From Chloroflexota bacterium (GTDB lineage Bacteria; Chloroflexota; Anaerolineae; JACRMK01): DNA of 5,503 nucleotides. The stretch is from contig JACQEC010000278.1 of assembly GCA_016200765.1 (NCBI GenBank), forward strand, positions 1 to 5,503, read 5' to 3'. The translations under genes were made by a program, and so were the position numbers. Positions 1-5,054 of the stretch are shown here, in pieces. The notes under the pieces are model-generated. The model saw only the letters and a list, made by a program, of their open reading frames with translations, did no database searches and was not told where the DNA came from. Within the stretch, counting starts at the first letter, position 1. Every line of letters begins with the position of its first letter.

Positions 1-126
1 CTCTCACTGAAAGTTAAGGCTCAGCAAACCGCTAAATCGCTGTACCAAGTCAAAACCGATTTGTGGCGCGACTACCTGCGCGCCGAACTGCGTAGCCCCC
101 ACATTCCTGCCTTTCAGCCCATCTAA
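1..126 (+). CDS. 3' end of an unrecognised gene (partial)
   Basis: Frame 1 is open from the first base to a TAA at 124-126 and gives the last 41 residues of a protein whose start lies outside the window. Both other plus-strand frames hit a stop within the first 15 bases. The tail is basic and polar (Lys/Gln/Arg rich) and ends in a Pro/His/Phe-containing stretch, PHIPAFQPI. I recognise no domain and cannot assign a function. Its base composition looks less GC-rich than the oxidase gene downstream. The roughly 240 bp between this stop and the next start, including a hairpin, suggest it is not in the same operon as the oxidase. Confidence 0.5.
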   Translation, partial: LSLKVKAQQTAKSLYQVKTDLWRDYLRAELRSPHIPAFQPI

Positions 127-174
127 GCGAAAGTCCTAAAGTCCTCGCGTTGAATAAACCGGCGCTGTAGGGTG

Positions 175-232
175 GATTTTTGATGGATGATTTTTGATTG
201 GTGATTCAATCAAAAATCTAAAATCAACCATC
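175..232. repeat. AT-rich inverted repeat with 7-nt periodicity
   Basis: GAT trinucleotides occur exactly every seven bases at 175, 182, 189, 196 and 203. The pattern then flips, and ATC occurs every seven bases at 209, 216, 223 and 230. The centre is a perfect 12-bp stem (189-200 with 207-218) around a 6-nt loop (201-206), with weaker pairing further out. It has no T-run after the stem on the plus strand, so it is not a classic terminator of the gene ending at 126, although it could still fold in RNA. Its architecture matches the larger array at 2934-3070. Confidence 0.75.
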
Positions 233-301
233 TCAAATTCCCTGAGGGAGGGTAACATGATTGCAGGGCAGTGTCAATTGCCAACGCCTGCAAATTTCCG
301 C

Positions 302-330
302 TTGCATCGCCCCGCCCTCCATGCTATCAT
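302..330 (+). promoter_or_regulatory. Candidate sigma70-type promoter for the oxidase cassette
   Basis: A TTGCAT box (302-307, 3 of 6 to consensus) lies exactly 17 bp before TATCAT (325-330, 5 of 6). A transcript start near 337 would leave a leader of about 30 nt before the ATG at 367, long enough to contain the Shine-Dalgarno site at 354-359. The -35 match is weak, so this is a prediction. A poorer alternative is TTGATT (194-199) with TCTAAA (217-222), inside the upstream inverted repeat. Confidence 0.4.
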
Positions 331-353
331 GCCTGCACATTTCCACCGCCTGA

Positions 354-359
354 AAGGAG
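354..359 (+). promoter_or_regulatory. Shine-Dalgarno site fixing the oxidase start
   Basis: AAGGAG ends 7 nt before the ATG at 367. It supports that ATG over the in-frame GTG at 271, which has no comparable site and would add 32 residues lacking the family's conserved N-terminal start. Confidence 0.8.
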
Positions 360-366
360 TGTTATT

Positions 367-1941
367 ATGTCCCGCACCTTCCGTATTCACCCTGCCATCG
401 GCATTGCGCGGCTCGGCGACAGCCCGGACGAGTACTTCGTCGGGGCGGAAGCGCCGGGCGTTCTGCCCTCCCTGGGTGATGGCAAGCGCCGCGACGCGCA
501 GCAGCGCATCAAGCGTCAGGGCGCGCGCTTCCGCATCTATGAATACGAGCCGGACGCATCCGGCACGCTGAAGGCGGCGCGCGAGATCACCGCCGCCGAA
601 GCGCAGATCGAATGGCAAGTGCATCTGGCGAACCGCAAGGCCGCCGCGCCCCGCTTCAACGGCGACACGCGGCGCAACGAAGGCATCCCCGAAGACCGGT
701 TGGTCATTGACGCGGGCGCGCAGACGATCAGCGGGGCCAGCCAGAGCATGAAGCGCATGAGCGGCTCGTTCATGGGCCTCGCCGTGCCGCTGGGCGATCT
801 GCTGACCGACGAGGCGGGCCGCCTGATTGTGCTCGGCGGCTTCGGCCATTCCGAATCCGTGCCGCCGGGCCAGCCGCTCGTCAACTACGCCAACAACGAC
901 GGCTGGCACGACGATGTCTCTGACGGCCCCGTCTCGGCGACGGTGCGCCTGCACGGGGACAGTGAAGCCGTCGCGGCTGACCCCGCGCGGCTGTTGGTGG
1001 CGCCGCCGGACTACGCGCCGGAGATTCAGAGCATCATCACGCTCTACGACCTCGTCTATCACATGATGGCCAAGTTTGACCCGTCGCTGGGCGTGAGCGC
1101 AGATACCCGACTCTCGTTCACGCGCGACATCTTCCCGATCCTGCGCCGCGTCTCCAACATGCACTGGGTCAGCGACAACTCCTCGCGGCATCGCCCCGGC
1201 CAGCGCGGCCACTTCATCTCGCGGCTGGACGAACTATCCAGCCGCGCCGAGGAACAGCGCGCGGCGCGCGAAGGGATCTTGCGCCGCCTGCGCAACCCGG
1301 ACAACCCCAACGCCAGCAAACTCGCCAATATGCCCAAACTGCCCTCGGCGGTCATCGAGGGCGATGTGGCCGGCGCGTCGCTGACCAATGTGCAATACCA
1401 GCGCATGGTCAAGTGGGCCAACGGCGAATTCGAGGCCGACTGGCCGGGGCAGGAGCCGCGGCCCGTGCCGCTCGACCAACTGCCGGTGCAGGCCCAGCCC
1501 GACGCGCTCGACCGCGCGCCGCTGTTGTCGGCGGTGGGCGCGGGGCGCTACCCGGGCATCGAGGTCGGCAACATCATGCTCGACCCCCAGACCTACGACC
1601 CTCAGCGGCTATTCCGCATCAACACAAGCCTACCGGCCGGCGCGCTGACGGCGCAGATGGCCGCGCCGTGGCAGGCCGACTTCCGCGACTGTGAGTTTGA
1701 GGCGGGCGGTTACGACTGGTGGCCCGGCCAGCGCCCCAACGAGGTCTGGCGCATGGTGGACGGCGAGTTGAAGCGCGAGCCGTGGCGGCCCCACACCGAC
1801 GAATGGGTCGTGGACGAGGACCAAGACATCTTGAGCGGGCGGCACACGATGGTCGCCCAATGGTCGGGGCTGGGCTTCATCGTCCGCAAGACCATCGCGG
1901 GCGAGGAGAAGTTTGTCGAGGACGAGCGCCGCTTGGCGTGA
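367..1941 (+). CDS. LodA/GoxA family CTQ-dependent amino acid oxidase
   Basis: This 524-aa protein belongs to the LodA/GoxA family: quinoprotein oxidases (L-lysine 6-oxidase, glycine oxidase) that deaminate amino acids with O2, giving an aldehyde or oxo product, NH3 and H2O2, using protein-derived cysteine tryptophylquinone. The family signature starts at residue 7 (IHPAIGIARLGDSP, 7-20). The C-terminal domain carries PGIEVG (396-401), PWQADFRDC ending at Cys442, WWPGQRP (451-457) and QWSGLGFI with Trp499. Cys442 and Trp499 are my candidates for the crosslinked pair. Asp438, four residues before the Cys, sits where the maturation Asp lies in LodA (D512/C516). At 524 aa it is shorter than Marinomonas LodA (about 726 aa), so inserts are absent but both ends look complete. 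I see no signal peptide. The GTG of the flavoprotein gene overlaps its stop, indicating coupled translation. Family assignment is confident; the substrate cannot be read from the sequence. Confidence 0.92.
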   Translation: MSRTFRIHPAIGIARLGDSPDEYFVGAEAPGVLPSLGDGKRRDAQQRIKRQGARFRIYEYEPDASGTLKAAREITAAEAQIEWQVHLANRKAAAPRFNGDTRRNEGIPEDRLVIDAGAQTISGASQSMKRMSGSFMGLAVPLGDLLTDEAGRLIVLGGFGHSESVPPGQPLVNYANNDGWHDDVSDGPVSATVRLHGDSEAVAADPARLLVAPPDYAPEIQSIITLYDLVYHMMAKFDPSLGVSADTRLSFTRDIFPILRRVSNMHWVSDNSSRHRPGQRGHFISRLDELSSRAEEQRAAREGILRRLRNPDNPNASKLANMPKLPSAVIEGDVAGASLTNVQYQRMVKWANGEFEADWPGQEPRPVPLDQLPVQAQPDALDRAPLLSAVGAGRYPGIEVGNIMLDPQTYDPQRLFRINTSLPAGALTAQMAAPWQADFRDCEFEAGGYDWWPGQRPNEVWRMVDGELKREPWRPHTDEWVVDEDQDILSGRHTMVAQWSGLGFIVRKTIAGEEKFVEDERRLA

Positions 1942-2069
1942 GCGAGCGGTTTGACGTGGTCGTCGCCGGAGGCGGGCCGGGCGGCGGCGCGGCGGCGATT
2001 GCGCTCGCCCGCGCGGGACATTCGGTCGCGCTGGTGGAGCGCTCGAACTATGACCCGCACCCTCCGCCG

Positions 2070-2094
2070 GCCTGCTTTCCGCCTGGGGGCAGGC
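2070..2094. repeat. Short inverted and direct repeat at the flavoprotein lesion
   Basis: GCCTGC (2070-2075) is the reverse complement of GCAGGC (2089-2094), and GCCTG is also directly repeated at 2070-2074 and 2081-2085. Both lie exactly where the frame changes. Such repeats can promote slippage deletions or trouble assembly, but in GC-rich DNA they can occur by chance. Confidence 0.4.
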
Positions 2095-2170
2095 TGAACT
2101 CTCTGAAACGCACTTCATCTTCAACCCCTACGGACACGGCTGGCACATCGCGCGCAATCGTTTCGACGCG

Positions 2171-2932
2171 ATGCTGGCGCAACGCGCCGAAGAGCAGGGC
2201 GCGCGGGTCTATCGCGGGGCTGACGTGACCGCCTGCGCGCCATCTCCCGGCGGCTGGCAGGTGGCGGTCAGCATCGGCGGCCAGCCGAGCGCGCTGAACG
2301 CGGCCTTCCTCGTGGACGCCACCGGCCGCGCCGCGTCCGTCGCCCGGCGGCTGGGCGCGCGGCGCGTGACCGCCGACCGTCTGACCGGGATCGCCGGCTT
2401 CTTCGCCGACAGGCGCGACCCAGCGGCGCGCGACTCGCGCACGCTGGTCGAGGCGGCGCCGGATGGCTGGTGGTACTCGGCAGAACTGCCGGATGATCGG
2501 CTCATCGCCGTCTACCTGACCGATGCCGACCTCCTGCCCAAGGGGCGGCTGGACGTGGGATACTGGCAAGCGCGGCTGGCGCAGACGACCCACACCCGCG
2601 GCCGTGTGAGTGGCGGCGCGCTGGAAAGCCTCCGCGCCTTCAACGCGAACAGCAGTCGGCTGGATCGCTTCAGCGGCCCCGGCTGGCTGGCGGTGGGCGA
2701 CGCGGCGGCGGCGGTTGACCCGCTCTCCTCTCAAGGCATCAGCCGCGCGCTGGAGTCGGGACTACAGGCCGCGCAGGCCATTGAGCAATATCTGGGGGGA
2801 AACGCCGAGGGATTGCCCGCGTATGCGCGCTGGCTCGAGCGCGGGTTCGAGGACTACCTGCGGCGGCGGGCGATCTATTACGGGTGGGAACGGCGCTGGC
2901 CGGATTCGGTGTTCTGGCAGAGGCGGCAGTAG
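2171..2932 (+). CDS. C-terminal reading frame of the broken LodB-like flavoprotein
   Basis: This is the intact downstream frame of the damaged gene, 253 residues from its first ATG. Homology extends further 5' in the same frame, to about 2069-2078, where there is no ATG, GTG or TTG. It contains the DATGR motif (49-53), a WWY substrate-domain stretch (100-102) and the second FAD-contact motif GDAAAAVDPLSSQGI (176-190), then a helical tail ending in RRQ. It lacks the N-terminal FAD Rossmann strand and is unlikely to bind FAD by itself. No Shine-Dalgarno site is evident before the ATG at 2171, which lies inside what would be a continuous domain, so I regard it as a gene fragment. Confidence 0.55.
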   Translation: MLAQRAEEQGARVYRGADVTACAPSPGGWQVAVSIGGQPSALNAAFLVDATGRAASVARRLGARRVTADRLTGIAGFFADRRDPAARDSRTLVEAAPDGWWYSAELPDDRLIAVYLTDADLLPKGRLDVGYWQARLAQTTHTRGRVSGGALESLRAFNANSSRLDRFSGPGWLAVGDAAAAVDPLSSQGISRALESGLQAAQAIEQYLGGNAEGLPAYARWLERGFEDYLRRRAIYYGWERRWPDSVFWQRRQ

Positions 2933-2933
2933 G

Positions 2934-3070
2934 GGCTGATGGCTGATGGCAGATAGCCGATGGCTGATGGCCGATGGCTGATGGCCGATGGCTGATGGCT
3001 GATGGCTAATGGCAGTTGACTATCTGCTATCTGCCATTCGCTATCAGCCATTCGCTATCGGCCATCGGCC
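2934..3070. repeat. Heptamer array with orientation switch
   Basis: Twelve consecutive 7-nt units run from 2934 to 3017: mostly GGCTGAT or GGCCGAT, with GGCAGAT, AGCCGAT, GGCTAAT and a decayed final GGCAGTT. The 14-bp block at 2962-2975 is repeated exactly at 2976-2989. After a 4-nt joint, seven units in reverse complement run from 3022 to 3070 (ATCTGCT, ATCTGCC, ATTCGCT, ATCAGCC, ATTCGCT, ATCGGCC, ATCGGCC). The two arms can pair into a long imperfect stem. The array fills almost all of the space between the convergent flavoprotein and CoA-transferase genes, 1 bp after one stop and 7 bp before the other, so it may act on both transcript ends. There are no spacers, so it is not a CRISPR array. 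Confidence 0.9.
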
Positions 3071-3077
3071 CCGCGCC

Positions 3078-4268
3078 CTACGCGCGACGAGCCGAGGTGA
3101 CGCCCGCCATTTCGAGCTCATCCAACTCGCTCTCGCTCAAGCCCAGCCCTCCCAGCACCTCGCGCGTGTGCTCGCCGAGCAGTGGCCCTGCGCGTTCCAG
3201 CCGCACCGGCGTCTCCGACAGGCGCACCGGCGAGCCGGTCGCGCGCACCGTGCCCACCTTGCTGTGCGGCAGTTCAACCACAAACTGGCGCGCCTCGATC
3301 TGCTCATCGGAGAGGATTTGGTCAAGGCGGTTGAGCACGCCGCACGGCACACCGGCCTGCTCCAACAGCCGGTACCAGTGCTCGCTCGGCTGGGCGGTCG
3401 TCACCGCTTCAATCGTCTGCGCCAGCGCCAAGTAGTTGGCGCGGCGCGCCGGCACCGTGGCGAAGCGCGCATCGCTTTCCAGCGGTTGCAGGTTGAGCGC
3501 GGCGCAGAACGCTTTCCAGTTGGCGGGGCTGGTCGCGCCGATGGTCACATAGCCGTCGGCGGTGCGGAAGGCTTGATACGGCGCGTTGACGCGGTGCGCC
3601 GAGCCAAGCGGCTCCGGCACCTGGCCGTTGGCGAAATAGCCGCTCGTCTCCCACACTTCCAGCGCCAGCGCCGATTCGAGCAGGCTCACGTCAATGAACT
3701 GGCCGCGCCCGGTGCGCTCGCGGGCGAAGAGCGCGGCGAGGATGGCGTACGCGCCGAACAGCCCCGCGCTCGGCTCGCCCGTGATAGACATCAGGCCGCT
3801 CATGCCCTGCACGATCAGATCGAGCGCTGCGCGCTGGCGGTAGGGGCCGCTCTGCCCAAAGCCCGTCGCCGCGCTATAGATCAGGCGCGGGTTGATGGCG
3901 GCCAGCGCCGGGTAAGCGAGCCCGAGGTCGGCCATCGTGCCGGGTCGAAAGTTCTCGACCAGCACATCGGCGGTGCGCGCCAGCGCCTTGAAAATCTCCC
4001 GCCCGCGCTCGCTCTTCAGGTTGAGCGTCACGCTCTGCTTGTTGCGGTTGAGCGTCATGAAGCCCGCGCTCTCGCCCTGCACCTGCGGCGCGCTCAAGCG
4101 GGTGTAGTCGCCGCCCTGCGGGTTTTCAACCTTGATGACCTCCGCGCCCATATCGCCCAGCAACATGCCGCAATAAGGCCCGGCCATGTAGTTGGCGAGC
4201 TCCAGCACGCGGATGCCGTCGAGCGGGTGCTTCAAGGGCGGGTATCGAGGGGTCTGCGCGGATGACAT
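3078..4268 (-). CDS. CaiB/BaiF (class III) CoA transferase family protein
   Basis: This intact 396-aa protein matches the usual length of class III CoA transferases (formyl-CoA:oxalate, carnitine and succinyl-CoA-dependent enzymes), which move CoA between carboxylic acids through an aspartyl-CoA thioester. Visible motifs in order are LDGIRVLELANYMAGPYCGMLLGDMGAEVIKVE (17-48), RNKQSVTLNLK (75-85), ENFRPGTMADLGL (105-117), GFGQSGPYRQRAALDLIVQGMSGLMSITG (136-164) with Asp150 at the catalytic position, GRGQFIDVSLLES (187-199) and a C-terminal GEHTREVL (365-372). I chose the ATG at 4268 because the family N-terminus begins just after it and GGGGAG lies 10 nt upstream; the longer frame needs a TTG at 4331. 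A weak promoter-like pair (TTGTTT, 17 bp, TAGACT, minus strand, 4303-4331) sits upstream. The gene is convergent with the oxidase cassette and divergent from the toxin-antitoxin operon. The carboxylate substrate cannot be inferred. Confidence 0.93.
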   Translation of the reverse strand: MSSAQTPRYPPLKHPLDGIRVLELANYMAGPYCGMLLGDMGAEVIKVENPQGGDYTRLSAPQVQGESAGFMTLNRNKQSVTLNLKSERGREIFKALARTADVLVENFRPGTMADLGLAYPALAAINPRLIYSAATGFGQSGPYRQRAALDLIVQGMSGLMSITGEPSAGLFGAYAILAALFARERTGRGQFIDVSLLESALALEVWETSGYFANGQVPEPLGSAHRVNAPYQAFRTADGYVTIGATSPANWKAFCAALNLQPLESDARFATVPARRANYLALAQTIEAVTTAQPSEHWYRLLEQAGVPCGVLNRLDQILSDEQIEARQFVVELPHSKVGTVRATGSPVRLSETPVRLERAGPLLGEHTREVLGGLGLSESELDELEMAGVTSARRA

Positions 4269-4399
4269 TAAGGCCAATCTCCCCTTCAAGAGATTGCTTG
4301 CAAGTCTAGCACCGAAGCGGTTGGAAAACAAAGAAAAGTTCTGCCGTGTCAGGGCGGCGGTTAGCCATAGACCATCCTACGAACCCAAAACCGACGCTG

Positions 4400-4448
4400 T
4401 TGACAGCAAGCGCTATCGCTTGACATTCATAACGCGCCACGTTATTAT
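4400..4448 (+). promoter_or_regulatory. Near-consensus sigma70 promoter of the higBA operon
   Basis: A perfect TTGACA (4420-4425) is separated by exactly 17 bp from TATTAT (4443-4448, 5 of 6). A second perfect TTGACA sits 20 bp upstream at 4400-4405. The predicted transcript start falls near 4454-4457, directly at the GTG used as the higB start. Confidence 0.75.
4407..4422. promoter_or_regulatory. Inverted repeat over the -35 box, candidate HigA operator
   Basis: CAAGCG (4407-4412) and CGCTTG (4417-4422) form a perfect 6-bp inverted repeat around CTAT, overlapping the start of the -35 hexamer. HigA-type antitoxins commonly bind such palindromes in their own promoter. That HigA binds here is inferred from position only. 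Confidence 0.5.
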
Positions 4449-4463
4449 CAGTGGTGGTGATAA
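4445..4463. promoter_or_regulatory. Inverted repeat over the -10 box and higB start
   Basis: TTATCA (4445-4450) and TGATAA (4458-4463) are perfect inverted halves flanking the GTG repeat. They overlap the -10 element, the predicted transcript start and the higB start codon. This could be a second operator half-site pair or an mRNA structure hiding the start. It is short enough that chance is possible. Confidence 0.4.
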
Positions 4464-4738
4464 ACAGTTTCGCTGACAAAGAAACAGAGAAGGTGTTCAA
4501 TCGTGAGTTCTCCCGCAAATTGCCACCCAATATCCAGCACTCCACCCGCCGTAAACTAGAAGTGCTCAACGCCGCGCGCACGTTACAAGATTTGCGCGTC
4601 CCGCCTTCCAACCGGTTGGAGAAACTCTCCGGCAAGCGACAAGGTCAGCATAGTATTCGCATCAATGAGCAGTGGCGCATTTGCTTTGTGTGGAAAGGCA
4701 GTGACGCTTACGACGTTGAAATAGTGGACTATCACTAG
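4457..4738 (+). CDS. higB: HigB toxin, RelE/ParE superfamily mRNA endonuclease
   Basis: This 93-aa protein matches the HigB (plasmid-maintenance killer) family along its length. HigB enters the ribosome and cleaves mRNA, and is neutralised by HigA. Visible motifs are INSFADKETEKVFNREFSRKLP (2-23), the LRVPPSNRLEKLSGKR block (46-61), QHSIRINEQWRICFVW (64-79) and the C-terminal DVEIVDYH. The final Asp91-Tyr92-His93 correspond to the catalytic Asp-Tyr-His end of Proteus vulgaris HigB, so the toxin looks active. Three consecutive GTG codons (4451, 4454, 4457) can start it. The third gives the family-typical N-terminus (Met-Ile-x-Ser-Phe) and length; starting at 4451 would give 95 aa. No Shine-Dalgarno site is visible, and the promoter predicts a transcript start on these codons. 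The toxin gene precedes the antitoxin gene, as usual for higBA. Confidence 0.93.
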   Translation: MINSFADKETEKVFNREFSRKLPPNIQHSTRRKLEVLNAARTLQDLRVPPSNRLEKLSGKRQGQHSIRINEQWRICFVWKGSDAYDVEIVDYH

Positions 4739-4751
4739 AAAGTACACTCCC

Positions 4752-5054
4752 ATGATCGAACGTAAATTACCCCCCATTCATCCCGGCGAGATTCTCGTAG
4801 AGGAATTTCTCAAGCCAATGGGCATCAGCCAGTATCGGCTTGCCAGAGATATTGGCGTTCCGGCACGCCGGATTAACGAAATTGTGCTGGGCAAACGCGC
4901 GGTGAGCGCGGATACAGCCCTTCGCCTGGCGCGGTATTTCGGGTTGTCTGAGCAGTTTTGGCTCAATCTGCAGGCCCGCTATGACCTAGAAGTAGAGAAA
5001 GACCGATTGGCGGACAGGTTAGAACGCGAAGTGCGAGTTTATGCGGGGACGTGA
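4752..5054 (+). CDS. higA: HigA antitoxin, XRE-type helix-turn-helix
   Basis: This 100-aa HigA-family antitoxin begins 13 nt after the higB stop. The conserved HPGEIL motif is at residues 10-15. It is followed by an XRE-type helix-turn-helix (about 25-50, SQYRLARDIGVPARRINEIVLGKRAVS) and the family stretch TALRLARYFGLSEQFWLNLQARYDLE (55-80), then a charged helix. HigA binds HigB to block it and represses the operon through its helix-turn-helix, probably at the inverted repeats over the promoter. Length and motif order are typical. The ATG at 4752 has only a weak purine-rich region upstream, so translation may be coupled to higB. Its TGA overlaps the GTG of the next gene, tying that gene into the same operon. 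Confidence 0.95.
   Translation: MIERKLPPIHPGEILVEEFLKPMGISQYRLARDIGVPARRINEIVLGKRAVSADTALRLARYFGLSEQFWLNLQARYDLEVEKDRLADRLEREVRVYAGT

Larger units (their letters stand above)
1938..2932 (+). pseudogene. LodB-like FAD-dependent maturation flavoprotein, internally deleted and frameshifted
   Basis: LodB-type flavoproteins resemble the tryptophan-halogenase/geranylgeranyl-reductase group and are needed to form CTQ in the partner LodA. The GTG at 1938 overlaps the oxidase stop (GTGA). The first frame encodes a clear FAD-binding Rossmann start: beta strand, GGGPGG (residues 11-16) and the dinucleotide-binding Glu34 in LVERSNYD. Family similarity then stops near 2055-2075. It resumes in another frame with SAWG (2078-2089) and NPYGHGWH, followed by DATGR and GDAAAAVDPLSSQG. 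The left frame ends out of register at 2228, and the right frame has a stop at 2051-2053, just before homology resumes. The span of 995 nt is not a multiple of three, and about 30-35 residues expected between SNYD and SAWG (including the usual GETLPPA-like segment) are missing. A simple one-base sequencing error does not explain the lost residues. It may be a true pseudogene or an assembly collapse. Confidence 0.8.

Noticed and set aside
189..218. Hairpin as an intrinsic terminator of the gene ending at 126.
   Set aside because: The stem is AT-rich and is not followed by a T-run on the plus strand; the 7-nt phasing explains it better as a repeat.
271..366. A 32-residue N-terminal extension of the oxidase from GTG 271, perhaps a signal peptide.
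   Set aside because: It has Pro/Cys/His-rich content without a hydrophobic core, and a good Shine-Dalgarno site precedes ATG 367, where family similarity begins.
274..1212. A long minus-strand open frame (312 aa) opposite the oxidase gene.
   Set aside because: It is Arg/Ala/Val-rich with no recognisable motif, as expected of an antisense shadow in GC-rich DNA; the plus-strand frame has clear family motifs.
2048..2734. A 228-aa minus-strand open frame opposite the flavoprotein gene.
   Set aside because: It has shadow composition (Arg/Ala/Gly/Val) and no motif, while the plus strand has FAD-binding motifs.
2934..3070. A possible CRISPR array.
   Set aside because: The units are 7 nt, contiguous, lack spacers and reverse orientation; no cas gene is nearby.
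3009..4265. A 418-aa plus-strand open frame opposite the CoA transferase.
   Set aside because: Its composition is low-complexity Arg/Ala/His, it starts inside the heptamer array, and the minus strand carries an intact CaiB-type enzyme with its catalytic Asp.
4306..4635. A 109-aa minus-strand open frame over the higB promoter and 5' half.
   Set aside because: It overlaps a well-supported toxin gene and its promoter and shows no family resemblance.
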